DNA of 64,000 bases from Actinomycetes bacterium (GTDB lineage: Bacteria > Actinomycetota > Acidimicrobiia > Acidimicrobiales > Ilumatobacteraceae): the NCBI GenBank assembly GCA_021414085.1, contig JAIOPC010000014.1, positions 620,001-684,000 of the forward strand, in the 5' to 3' direction. The number at the start of each line of letters is the position of its first letter. Position 1 is the first letter of the stretch. Below the pieces are notes generated by a model. It did not search any database and was not told where the DNA came from. It was given only the letters and a program-made list of their open reading frames with translations. Both the position numbers and the translations under genes were made by a program. Shown here one piece after another: positions 27,040-35,701 of the stretch.

Positions 27040-28326
27040 ATGCGAATCGCCGACACAGACCCCGACGAACTCGACGACAACCTCGACGACGACGGCCGTC
27101 CGCTGCGTGGGCCAGGTTCGCGCCGACGCAAGTTGTCGGTAATGGCAGGCGCGGCGGTAGTCATCGCCGGTGGTATCACCGCAGCGGTCGCGTTCTCGGG
27201 CGACGACGACGATCCGGCTGCCGATGTGAGCAAGTCGACGGTCGTCGAATCGTCGGACACAACCGGCTCTGGTGACGGGCCGGCCGTTGCGGTCGCTCCC
27301 TCCCCGGACGGATTTCCTGACTACGGCAGCGACTACATGGGGCCGCAGTTGGACACGATGTTCCAACGCACCACCGACACCGGCATTCGGCTGGTTTTGC
27401 AGAACAGTGGCGACTGGCAGGACTTTGTCTTCGAGGGCGACACTGGGTTTGGCGTGGCGGAAACGATCGCCATCCCGGTCGCGCCGCCAGGCACCGGCCA
27501 GCAAAGTAGCTGGATCGCACCCCAGTGGTGCAGCCCGATCGGCGGGTTCCGTCTTGCCATGTCATTCAAGGATGCGATCGGTATCGCGAACGGAAGTCGC
27601 TATGGCGAACCGCGCGACGGGCTGGCAGCCACACTGTTCAGCAGTGGCTACGCAGAGGGTGTGCCGTTCCGTGCGCTCGTGTTGAACTTGGGTGACGACG
27701 TGCTCAGCGCGACCGCAACTTGGGCGGACGACGCCAGCGATACAGCGGTACCGGTCGATGGTTGGGTGGTTCTCGCAACGCCGGGTGAAGCCAGTGGCAA
27801 GTTCGAACTTGTACTGCAAACCGAAACCGGCGAACGCACCGTTGCGTGGGACGAGATTCCGCAAGATGGCGATCTTGAGTGGCAGAAGGATTGCTCACCG
27901 CCGCCGCCAGAACTTCCGCTGGCTGGCGGCCAGCCCGACGATCCTGCGGGCGCCGAAGCTCAGATCCGAGCCAACTACGACTTGCTGTACGACCTCGATA
28001 TCGCGTTTGCGGATAAAGCGGAGCAACTGCTTGACGATACGACCGGCGTCCTGGATGCAATCGAGCAGATGCGGGAGGGTGGCTTCGCCGACGCGGCCGA
28101 GACATCGGTGCACACAATGACTGATCTCGTTTTCGTTTCGCCGAACGAGGCATGGTTTACGTACGACCTCGAAACACAGTTCGGCGGATTCGCAAACCGC
28201 TTCGGGATCGCCTACCTGATCGACGGCGAGTGGCGATTCGCGCGAGCGGTCGTGTGCCAAGACCTGTCGCTGACCGGCATTCCGTGCAACCCGCCGGTGA
28301 ACGACATCTACCCCGCCGTGGGGTAG
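27040..28326 (+). CDS. Hypothetical single-TM protein with acidic N-terminus
   Basis: DPDELDDNLDDDGR..., TM segment LSVMAGAAVVIAGGITAAVAF, long extracytoplasmic region. Confidence 0.6.
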   Translation: MRIADTDPDELDDNLDDDGRPLRGPGSRRRKLSVMAGAAVVIAGGITAAVAFSGDDDDPAADVSKSTVVESSDTTGSGDGPAVAVAPSPDGFPDYGSDYMGPQLDTMFQRTTDTGIRLVLQNSGDWQDFVFEGDTGFGVAETIAIPVAPPGTGQQSSWIAPQWCSPIGGFRLAMSFKDAIGIANGSRYGEPRDGLAATLFSSGYAEGVPFRALVLNLGDDVLSATATWADDASDTAVPVDGWVVLATPGEASGKFELVLQTETGERTVAWDEIPQDGDLEWQKDCSPPPPELPLAGGQPDDPAGAEAQIRANYDLLYDLDIAFADKAEQLLDDTTGVLDAIEQMREGGFADAAETSVHTMTDLVFVSPNEAWFTYDLETQFGGFANRFGIAYLIDGEWRFARAVVCQDLSLTGIPCNPPVNDIYPAVG

Positions 28327-28330
28327 TTCG

Positions 28331-28591
28331 TTACCTGATGAATTGCTCGGCGCGATCGATCGCGTCTTTGGCGTCGGCCAGGCTGCAATTGGTGAGCTCG
28401 CGATAGAACTTGATCGCGGCGATCTTGTTGCCGCTCTTCAGCGCTTCTTGAACCTGCGGTGAGAGCGCGGGGTCTTGCGTGGTTGTGGGGTGTGCGTAGT
28501 CGATGTTGAGCTGGCGATAGATGAACTGCAAACGCTGTTCCAGTTCGGTAACGCGCAGCTGTAGAAGCTGTGCTTCCGTTTCACTGAGCAT
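28331..28591 (-). CDS. Small protein with ribosomal L7/L12 C-terminal-like domain
   Basis: SPQVQEALKSGNKIAAIKFYRELTNCSLADAKDAIDRAE resembles the L7/L12 CTD (KI.AIK..RE.TG..L.eAK..V). Confidence 0.65.
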   Translation of the reverse strand: MLSETEAQLLQLRVTELEQRLQFIYRQLNIDYAHPTTTQDPALSPQVQEALKSGNKIAAIKFYRELTNCSLADAKDAIDRAEQFIR

Positions 28592-28647
28592 CCGTCGACC
28601 GCCTTTGGGTTGGCACGGTCAAAGCGTAGGCAATGTGCGCCATAGCT

Positions 28648-30129
28648 TCAGAATGGGATGAGTTTCGTCACGGTGTTAGCGGCAGCGTTGGTGACCCAGA
28701 TGTTGCTACCGTCGAACGCAAGTCCATCTGGGCTGTCGCCGACGGTGACGGTCGCTACCACCGTATTGGTTGCCGGGTTGATCTTGGAGACCGTGTCGTC
28801 GGTGGCGTTAGCGACCCAAACGCTGGTGCCGTCGAAGGCGATCCCGCGAGGCCCGCTGCCGACAGCGACGTTGACGATGACCGCGCCGGTTGCCGGGTTG
28901 ACCTTGGAGACGGTGGTGCCGCCACTGTTGGCGACCCAGATGCTGGTGCCGTCGAACGCAATCCCGACCGGGCCGCTACCGACGGTGAACGGGCCGGAGA
29001 CCGCGTTGGTGCCAACGTTGACCTTGACGATGGTCGAGACGCCAAGGGCAACCCAAACGCTCGTGCCGTCGAATGCCATGTTCCCGGCTCCGCTGCCGAC
29101 AGCGACCGGCGTGTCGAGCGCGTTGGTTACTGGGTTGATCTTGACGATCGAGTTGTTACCGCTTTGGCTGACCCAGATGTTGCTGCCGTCGAATACGACA
29201 CCGAGGGGCAAACCGGAGACGGCGATGGTGTCGACAGCGTTCGTGGTGGCGTTGATCTTTGAGACCGATTCTCCACCAAGGTTGGCGACCCACAGGCTGG
29301 TGCCGTCGAAGGCGATGCCTCGTGGCCCGTCGCCGACATTGATCGTCGCAGTCACCGTGTTGCTCGCAGGGTCGATCTTGGAGACGGTGTCGGCGTTGTA
29401 GTTGGCAACCCAGATGTTGCTGCCGTCGGACGCAATGTTAACGGGTGCGCTCCCGACAGTGATGGTGGCGGCACGGCCGGGGTCTTGGTCCCAGCGCAGC
29501 ATCGCGATTTGTTCATCGGTGATGCGGTTGGCGGGGCCGGCGGGGCCGGTGAGTCCGGTTGGTCCGGTGGCGCCGGCGGGTCCGCTACCGCCAGCTTGGT
29601 AGTAACCGACCACGTCGGCGAGCAGGTTGACCGTCGCGCCTGCTGGGCCGCCACCGAAATAGAACAGGTTGAGCATCCCGGCGTTGCCGCCACTGGTGGG
29701 AAGTTGCACGGTGACGCTGTTGGGGATGACGGCGCCGTCTTCGAAGTTGAGATTCGAGGTGGCGGGGTCGCCGGCTGCGTCGCCGGGGCGCACCGACACG
29801 AAGCCGCCGGCGGTGGGTGACACGACGGTGACGTTGAGTACGACTGCGGTTGCGCCGTCGGGCACGACGATGGCGTTGCCGCCGATCACCGGGATCGATC
29901 CGGTGATGTCGAGTATGCGTGCGCTACCGGAGGTGAATGGGCCGCTGAGGCCAAGGCCGACACCGGCGCGTGTGTCGAGCACACGCGTGGGTGTGACTGG
30001 CACGAACACCGAGCCGCTGCTGGAGGCTTGCACTGCGTAGAGACCGCCGCCTCCGATTGCCACCGCAACCGCAGCACCGATCGCTGCCCAACGCGAACGC
30101 CACAATGGTGTGTTTTGTTTGGTGCCCAT
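28648..30129 (-). CDS. Surface protein: N-terminal DTR domain, short collagen-like linker, YVTN-type beta-propeller
   Basis: TPTRVLDTRAGVGLG; GPAGATGPTGLTGPAGPAN; repeated TVSKINPATN.V.ATV.VG..P.GIAFDGTSVWVAN. Confidence 0.85.
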   Translation of the reverse strand: MGTKQNTPLWRSRWAAIGAAVAVAIGGGGLYAVQASSSGSVFVPVTPTRVLDTRAGVGLGLSGPFTSGSARILDITGSIPVIGGNAIVVPDGATAVVLNVTVVSPTAGGFVSVRPGDAAGDPATSNLNFEDGAVIPNSVTVQLPTSGGNAGMLNLFYFGGGPAGATVNLLADVVGYYQAGGSGPAGATGPTGLTGPAGPANRITDEQIAMLRWDQDPGRAATITVGSAPVNIASDGSNIWVANYNADTVSKIDPASNTVTATINVGDGPRGIAFDGTSLWVANLGGESVSKINATTNAVDTIAVSGLPLGVVFDGSNIWVSQSGNNSIVKINPVTNALDTPVAVGSGAGNMAFDGTSVWVALGVSTIVKVNVGTNAVSGPFTVGSGPVGIAFDGTSIWVANSGGTTVSKVNPATGAVIVNVAVGSGPRGIAFDGTSVWVANATDDTVSKINPATNTVVATVTVGDSPDGLAFDGSNIWVTNAAANTVTKLIPF

Positions 30130-30232
30130 GACTGACAACTCCCTACATAGAGGCGAATTGTCGAAATCCCAAAGGGCGACGCCGGTGCGGCACCGTAACA
30201 GGTCTGGTCCTGCGACGTAGACAGAGGCTTGG

Positions 30233-32695
30233 TTACGCCCTTGGTCGTACGTTGTCTGGATCGAACAGTGGCTCGCGGCCTACTGTCGCCGCGACCATCT
30301 GGCCGAAGATCTTGATGTACACCTTCGTGCCCGGCGCCTCGAACTGTGGTCGCACGTAACCCAGTGCGACGCTCTTGTTCAAGGTGAAGCTCCATCCGCC
30401 CGAGGTGGCGAGCCCGATGTTGTTCGCACCCTCGCCGGCACCATCGAAGATCGACGAGCAGAACGGTGCGTCGGCGTCGCCTGGTTCGTCGAGCGTCATC
30501 GACACGAACCGCCATGCAGAACCCTTCGCCTTCTCGGCGACGAGCGCAGCCTTGCCGACGAAATCGGGCTTGGTGAGGTCGACGAAACGATCGAGCGATG
30601 CGTCGAATGGCGAGTATCCGATCTCGAGGTCGCCCTTCCACCCGCGGTAGCCCTTATCGAGTCGCAAGCTGTCGACTGCGTAGATGCCGAAGTCGCGGAT
30701 GCCGTGTCGTTCGCCCGCAGCCCAGATCGCTTCGTACAGCGCGGGCAGTTGGGCGTTCGCGGCGTGAAGTTCCCAACCAAGCTCGCCGACGTAGTTGACG
30801 CGTAGCGCGCGCACCGGGCCCACCGCGGTTTCGATGTCGCGCACCGAAAGCCACGGGAACGACGCGTTGTCGAGAGCGGTGGTAGTCACCTGCGCGAGCA
30901 CGTCGCGCGAACGCGGGCCGACGACGATTAGCGAACCGAAGGCAGCCGTGACGTTGGTGAGGGTGACCGAACCGTCGCCGGGCAGCGCAGCTTCCAAGAC
31001 ATCGAGGTCGTGCCACTCGGCGCTTGCCGCTCCGACGGCGTAGTAGTGCTGGTCGGCGATCTTGCTGAGCGTGAATTCGCTGAGCACCTTGCCGTCTGGC
31101 AGCAGCGCGTAGCAAAGCGTGACGCGACCGGTCTTGGGCAACTTCGTGCACAACAGCTGATCGAGATACGCCTCGGCGCCAGGACCCTTGATTTCGATCT
31201 TGGTGAAACCGGGCAGATCGAGCACTGCAACGCCGTTGCGCGCGGCGGCACACTCTTGCGCTACCTGCTCGCGCCATCCGTTGCGGCGAAAGAACGACAA
31301 CGAATGGTCGGTGACCGCGTTGGCGGTGCCGATGTTGGTGTCGAACCAGGTCGGCCGCTCCCAACCGCCCCGCGCGCCGAAGTAGGCGCCCTTCGCCTTC
31401 AGAGTTTCAAAGAGCGGCGATGTATACGCCGGGCGACCAGCTGGACGTTCTTCGAACGGGAAGCCCATCGCATATTCGTTCTGGTACACCTCGATCGCCT
31501 TGTCGATCGTGTACTGCGTGGTCGCGTAGTCCTTGTAACGGCGACGATCGATCGACCAGATGTCAATCGCGGGTCGGCCCTCGAGAATCCACTCGGCGAT
31601 TGCCTTGCCCGCGCCTCCACCCTGTGCGATGCCGAAGCTGAACGTGTTGCAGTGGAAGAAGTTGCGTAGGCCGCGCTCGGGACCAAGGTATGGGTTTCCA
31701 TCGGGCGCGTACGGAATCGGGCCATTGACGACGCGGGCGATGCCAGCATCGCCGAGCACAGGCACACGCTCGCCAGCGTCGAGGATCTGCGGTTCCAGCC
31801 GCTCGAGATCTTCGCTCCACAGCTGGTTCGCGAACTGATCGGGGATGCTGTCCTGCCACATCGCAGTGGCCTTCCACTCGTACGGCCCGAGGATGAAGCT
31901 GTTGCGCTCTTGGCGTAGGTAGTAACTGGTGTCGGGGTCGCGCAGCAACGGCAACGGTGTGTCGCGTGCGGCGAGCTCGGCGATTTCCTCGGTGATGTAG
32001 TACTGGTGCGACATGTGTGCGATGGGTAGGTGGCGACCGATCAGGCTCATCAACTCAGCGGCGCGGTAGCCGGCTGCGTTGACGACGATTTCGCAGTCGA
32101 TCGTGTGCTCCTCGCCGTCGGCGGTGCGCGATGTCACCGTCCACGCGTGGTTCGGGTGTTGCACCAGGCCGACGACGCGCTCGAAGCGCCGCACGCGGGC
32201 GCCCATCGCGCGCGCCGCGCGCGCCATTGCCTGCGTGATTTGCGACGGATCAATGTCGCCATCGAGCGGGTCCCACAATGCGCCGACCAGATCGTGCGTC
32301 TTCACCAGCGGATAGCGCTCGACGAGTTGCGCGGACGTCAGCATGTCGTAGCCCATGCCTTGCGCGTTGGCCATGCTGGTCACGTGGCGGAATTCGGCGT
32401 AGCGCTCGTCGCTGTGCGCCAAGCGCACCGAACCGGTGACGTGGTAACTGATCGGAAACTCGGGGTCCTTGGCTAGCTCGCGATAGAGGGCAGCGGAGTA
32501 CGACTGCACCTTCATCACGCTCCAGCTGGTGCTGTATGTCGGCACGTTGCCAGCGGCATGCCACGTGGAGCCGGACGTCAGCTCGTCGCGCTCCAGCAGC
32601 AACACATCTGTGCACCCCATTTTGGCCAGATGATAGAGCGTGCTGCAGCCGGCGATGCCGCCACCGATAACGACGATTCGTGCCTGATCATTCAT
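30233..32695 (-). CDS. FAD-dependent oxidoreductase with C-terminal GcvT domain (dimethylglycine/sarcosine dehydrogenase-like)
   Basis: IVVIGGGIAGCSTLYHLAKMGCTDVLLLERDELTSGSTWHAAG; GWERPTWFD; YRGWKGDLEIGYSPFDASLDRFVDL. Confidence 0.9.
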   Translation of the reverse strand: MNDQARIVVIGGGIAGCSTLYHLAKMGCTDVLLLERDELTSGSTWHAAGNVPTYSTSWSVMKVQSYSAALYRELAKDPEFPISYHVTGSVRLAHSDERYAEFRHVTSMANAQGMGYDMLTSAQLVERYPLVKTHDLVGALWDPLDGDIDPSQITQAMARAARAMGARVRRFERVVGLVQHPNHAWTVTSRTADGEEHTIDCEIVVNAAGYRAAELMSLIGRHLPIAHMSHQYYITEEIAELAARDTPLPLLRDPDTSYYLRQERNSFILGPYEWKATAMWQDSIPDQFANQLWSEDLERLEPQILDAGERVPVLGDAGIARVVNGPIPYAPDGNPYLGPERGLRNFFHCNTFSFGIAQGGGAGKAIAEWILEGRPAIDIWSIDRRRYKDYATTQYTIDKAIEVYQNEYAMGFPFEERPAGRPAYTSPLFETLKAKGAYFGARGGWERPTWFDTNIGTANAVTDHSLSFFRRNGWREQVAQECAAARNGVAVLDLPGFTKIEIKGPGAEAYLDQLLCTKLPKTGRVTLCYALLPDGKVLSEFTLSKIADQHYYAVGAASAEWHDLDVLEAALPGDGSVTLTNVTAAFGSLIVVGPRSRDVLAQVTTTALDNASFPWLSVRDIETAVGPVRALRVNYVGELGWELHAANAQLPALYEAIWAAGERHGIRDFGIYAVDSLRLDKGYRGWKGDLEIGYSPFDASLDRFVDLTKPDFVGKAALVAEKAKGSAWRFVSMTLDEPGDADAPFCSSIFDGAGEGANNIGLATSGGWSFTLNKSVALGYVRPQFEAPGTKVYIKIFGQMVAATVGREPLFDPDNVRPRA

Positions 32696-32721
32696 GACAT
32701 GTGAAGATAGGCGAAATCACT

Positions 32722-35214
32722 ATGACGGACCTTCCTAGCTCTGCCCGCGTCGTAATTGTCGGCGGTGGAATCGTCGGTTGCAGCATCGCCTACCACCTAG
32801 CGCTGCGGGGCGAAACCGATGTCGTGCTGCTGGAACGCAAGCAGCTCACCTGCGGCACTACCTGGCATGCCGCCGGCTTGGTGGGCCAATTGCGTGCCAC
32901 TCACAACCTGACTCGGCTGGCGCAGTACACCACCAACCTGTTTGCGACGCTCGAGCAAGAAACCGGGCAAGCAACCGGCTTCCAGCAACGCGGTTCGGTG
33001 CTGGTGGCGCCGAACAAGGAACGTCTGGAGGAGATCACGCGCGGCGCCTCGATGGCTCGCGTGTTTGGTCTCGACGTCAACATCGTCGGCCCATCGGAGA
33101 TCAAGGCGCTGGTGCCGCTGGCCAACGTCGACGACTTGGTCGGCGGCGTGCACATGCCCAGCGACGGTGTCACCAACCCAATCGACACCACACAGGCATT
33201 AGCGAAGGGCGCTCGCTCACGCGGGGTGCGCATCGTCGAGAACGCAAAGGTGTCGCGAATCATCGTCGAGAACGGTCGTGCGACCGGCGTCGCCTACGAG
33301 GTCGATGGCACCGTGGGCGAGATTCGCGCCGATGCCGTCGTCAATGCGGCAGGTATGTGGGGCCGCGAGTTGGGCGACCAGGTGGGCGCGGTGGTGCCAC
33401 TGCACGCGGCCGAGCACTTCTACATCGTCACGGAGGCGGTGGAAGGAATCTCGCCGACGATGCCCGTGTTGCGTGATCCGGAAGGCTGCGGTTACTTCAA
33501 AGAGGATGCTGGCAAGCTGCTGATCGGGTGGTTCGAGCCAGTGTCGAAGCCGTGGGGCATGACGAAGCCGGGCGGCGCGAGTGGCATCCCTGAGGAGTTT
33601 TCGTTCGGCACCTTGCCGGAAGACTTCGAACACATCGCACCGTTGGTGGAAGCCGCGACGCACCGCATGCCGATTCTCGGCGAGACCGGCATTCGCCTGT
33701 TCTTCAATGGGCCGGAAGCGTTTACGCCCGACGATCGTTATCTGCTCGGCGAGTCGCCCGATGTGAAGAGTCTGTTCATGGCGTGCGGCTTCAACTCCAT
33801 CGGTATCCAATCATCGGGCGGCGCCGGCAAGGTGCTCGCCGATTGGATACTCGACGGTCATCCACCAATGGACCTGTGGGATGTCGACATCCGCCGCGTC
33901 ATGCCCTTCCAACGCAACGCGAGTTATCTGCACGATCGCACGGTCGAGACGCTGGGTTTGTTGTACGCGATGCACTGGCCTTTCCGTCAACCGGAGACGG
34001 CGCGCGGTGTGCGTCGGTCGGTGTTGCACGATCGCCTGGATGCGAAGGGCGCGTGCTTCGGTGAGACTGCCGGATGGGAACGCACCAACTGGTTTGCGCC
34101 GGCGGGCGTCGCGGCCGAGTATGAGTACACCTACGGTCGGCAGAACTGGTTCCCGTACTCCGCCGAAGAGCACCACGCCGTACGTAGCGCAGTGGGCGTG
34201 TTCGATCAATCGTCGTTCGGCAAGTTCTCTGTGGAAGGTCCCGACGCCGAAGCGGTGCTGAACCAAATCTGTGCGAACGACGTCGCCGTGCCCGTGGGCA
34301 AGATCATCTACACGCAGTGGCTCAACGAGCGCGGCGGCATTGAGGCGGATCTCACGATCACGCGTGAAGCGGCTGATCGGTACCTGGTGGTTACCGCTGC
34401 GGCGACGCAGGTGCGCGACTTCGCGTACTTGAAGGCGAACATCCCGGCAACCGCTCGCGTCGTCGCCACCGACGTCACTTCCGGGTTCGCCGTGTTGAGC
34501 GTGATGGGTCCGAACTCGCGTGCGCTGTTGCAGTCACTCACCAGTCACTCAGCCGCTGACGACTTGTCGAACGAGGCATTCCCGTTCGGAACTTCGCGCA
34601 TCATCGATCTCGCCTACGCGCGGGTGCGCGCCAGTCGCGTGACCTACGTCGGCGAGCTGGGATGGGAGCTGTACATCCCAACCGAGTTCGCCACCGGCGT
34701 ATTCGATGCGATCGTTGCCGCTGGCCCCGAGTTCGGTCTGCGCCACGCCGGTTACCACGCGCTCAACTCGTTGCGCATGGAGAAGGGGTATCGCCACTGG
34801 GGCCACGACATTGGGCCCGACGAGACGCCGCTGGAAGCGGGTCTCGGTTTCGTGGTCGCATGGAACAAGCCGGGCGGGTTCATGGGCCGCGAAGCGCTGA
34901 TGAACCAGAAGTTGGCGGGCGTGCATCAACGACTCGCGCAATTCGCTTTGGTCGACTCAGACAAGTTGCTGCTGCACAACGAGCCGATCGTGCGCGATGG
35001 CGTGATCGTCGGCCGCATCACCTCGGGCATGTACGGCCACACGGTGGGTACCGCGCTCGGAATGGGCTACGTCACGTCACCCGACGGCGGTCTGGTCGAC
35101 CGCGACTTTGTATTGAACGGCAAGTACGAAATCGAAATCGCCGGTGAACGCGTGCCAGCCAAGGTTTCCCTCGACCCCTGGTACGACCCCAAGAGCGAAC
35201 GGGTCAAGCGCTAA
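32722..35214 (+). CDS. FAD-dependent oxidoreductase with C-terminal GcvT domain (dimethylglycine/sarcosine dehydrogenase-like), paralog of the divergent neighbour
   Basis: VVIVGGGIVGCSIAYHLALRGETDVVLLERKQLTCGTTWHAAGLVGQLRATHNLTRL; GWERTNWFAP; YRHWGHDIGPDETPLEAGLGF. Alternative GTG start at 32701. Confidence 0.92.
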   Translation: MTDLPSSARVVIVGGGIVGCSIAYHLALRGETDVVLLERKQLTCGTTWHAAGLVGQLRATHNLTRLAQYTTNLFATLEQETGQATGFQQRGSVLVAPNKERLEEITRGASMARVFGLDVNIVGPSEIKALVPLANVDDLVGGVHMPSDGVTNPIDTTQALAKGARSRGVRIVENAKVSRIIVENGRATGVAYEVDGTVGEIRADAVVNAAGMWGRELGDQVGAVVPLHAAEHFYIVTEAVEGISPTMPVLRDPEGCGYFKEDAGKLLIGWFEPVSKPWGMTKPGGASGIPEEFSFGTLPEDFEHIAPLVEAATHRMPILGETGIRLFFNGPEAFTPDDRYLLGESPDVKSLFMACGFNSIGIQSSGGAGKVLADWILDGHPPMDLWDVDIRRVMPFQRNASYLHDRTVETLGLLYAMHWPFRQPETARGVRRSVLHDRLDAKGACFGETAGWERTNWFAPAGVAAEYEYTYGRQNWFPYSAEEHHAVRSAVGVFDQSSFGKFSVEGPDAEAVLNQICANDVAVPVGKIIYTQWLNERGGIEADLTITREAADRYLVVTAAATQVRDFAYLKANIPATARVVATDVTSGFAVLSVMGPNSRALLQSLTSHSAADDLSNEAFPFGTSRIIDLAYARVRASRVTYVGELGWELYIPTEFATGVFDAIVAAGPEFGLRHAGYHALNSLRMEKGYRHWGHDIGPDETPLEAGLGFVVAWNKPGGFMGREALMNQKLAGVHQRLAQFALVDSDKLLLHNEPIVRDGVIVGRITSGMYGHTVGTALGMGYVTSPDGGLVDRDFVLNGKYEIEIAGERVPAKVSLDPWYDPKSERVKR

Positions 35215-35220
35215 CGACCG

Positions 35221-35303
35221 GGGGGTTTCATGCGTGCGGGGGGTTTCGTGCCCGCAGGCGTGCACGAAACCCCCGAGTGCGCCACAAGTGCAGCAAACCC
35301 CCC
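35221..35303. repeat. Palindromic repeat locus A (GGGGGTTTCRTGC family)
   Basis: gggggtttcatgc (35221-35233), gggggtttcgtgc (35239-35251) perfectly inverted at 35262-35274 (10-nt loop), further half-site gcagcaaacccccc to 35303. Confidence 0.75.
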
Positions 35304-35307
35304 GCAT

Positions 35308-35646
35308 CTACTGCGGGGCTTGCAGGCTGATCTCTCTGCCGTCGGGATCGAGCACCATCGCCTCGACTACTCCCCAATGCTGCGGTTCGAACTCTCGAGA
35401 CAGTTTCAGCGCGGCGGCCTTTCCGAACTGCGCTGAGTCGGCGACTTGCAGGATTGGATGAGTCGTCAACTCGCGATCGTGCTGTTCCGCGATGAACACG
35501 TACGGGCCACCACTTGGGTGGCGCCATTGGCCGGACTCGTGGTCGGTTTCGAACACGTTCTCGAAACCGAGCGATTTCCACAACGCCGCGGTCGCCGAGT
35601 AGTTGCGAGTTTCGACGAAGTAGCCCAAGAATCCTTCAGTCGCCAT
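35308..35646 (-). CDS. VOC family protein
   Basis: GYFVETRNYSATAALWKSLGFENVFETDHESGQWRHPSGGPYVFI; VLDPDGREISLQAP. Confidence 0.8.
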   Translation of the reverse strand: MATEGFLGYFVETRNYSATAALWKSLGFENVFETDHESGQWRHPSGGPYVFIAEQHDRELTTHPILQVADSAQFGKAAALKLSREFEPQHWGVVEAMVLDPDGREISLQAPQ

Positions 35647-35701
35647 CGGTTGCGTTCCCTCTCGTGAGACTTGTTCAGTGGTTGCGACCTATCATCGCGC
35701 T

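Noticed and set aside
28658-29401. Plus-strand 247-aa ORF opposite the propeller gene
   Set aside because: Antisense shadow of the repetitive YVTN coding sequence; no independent family signature
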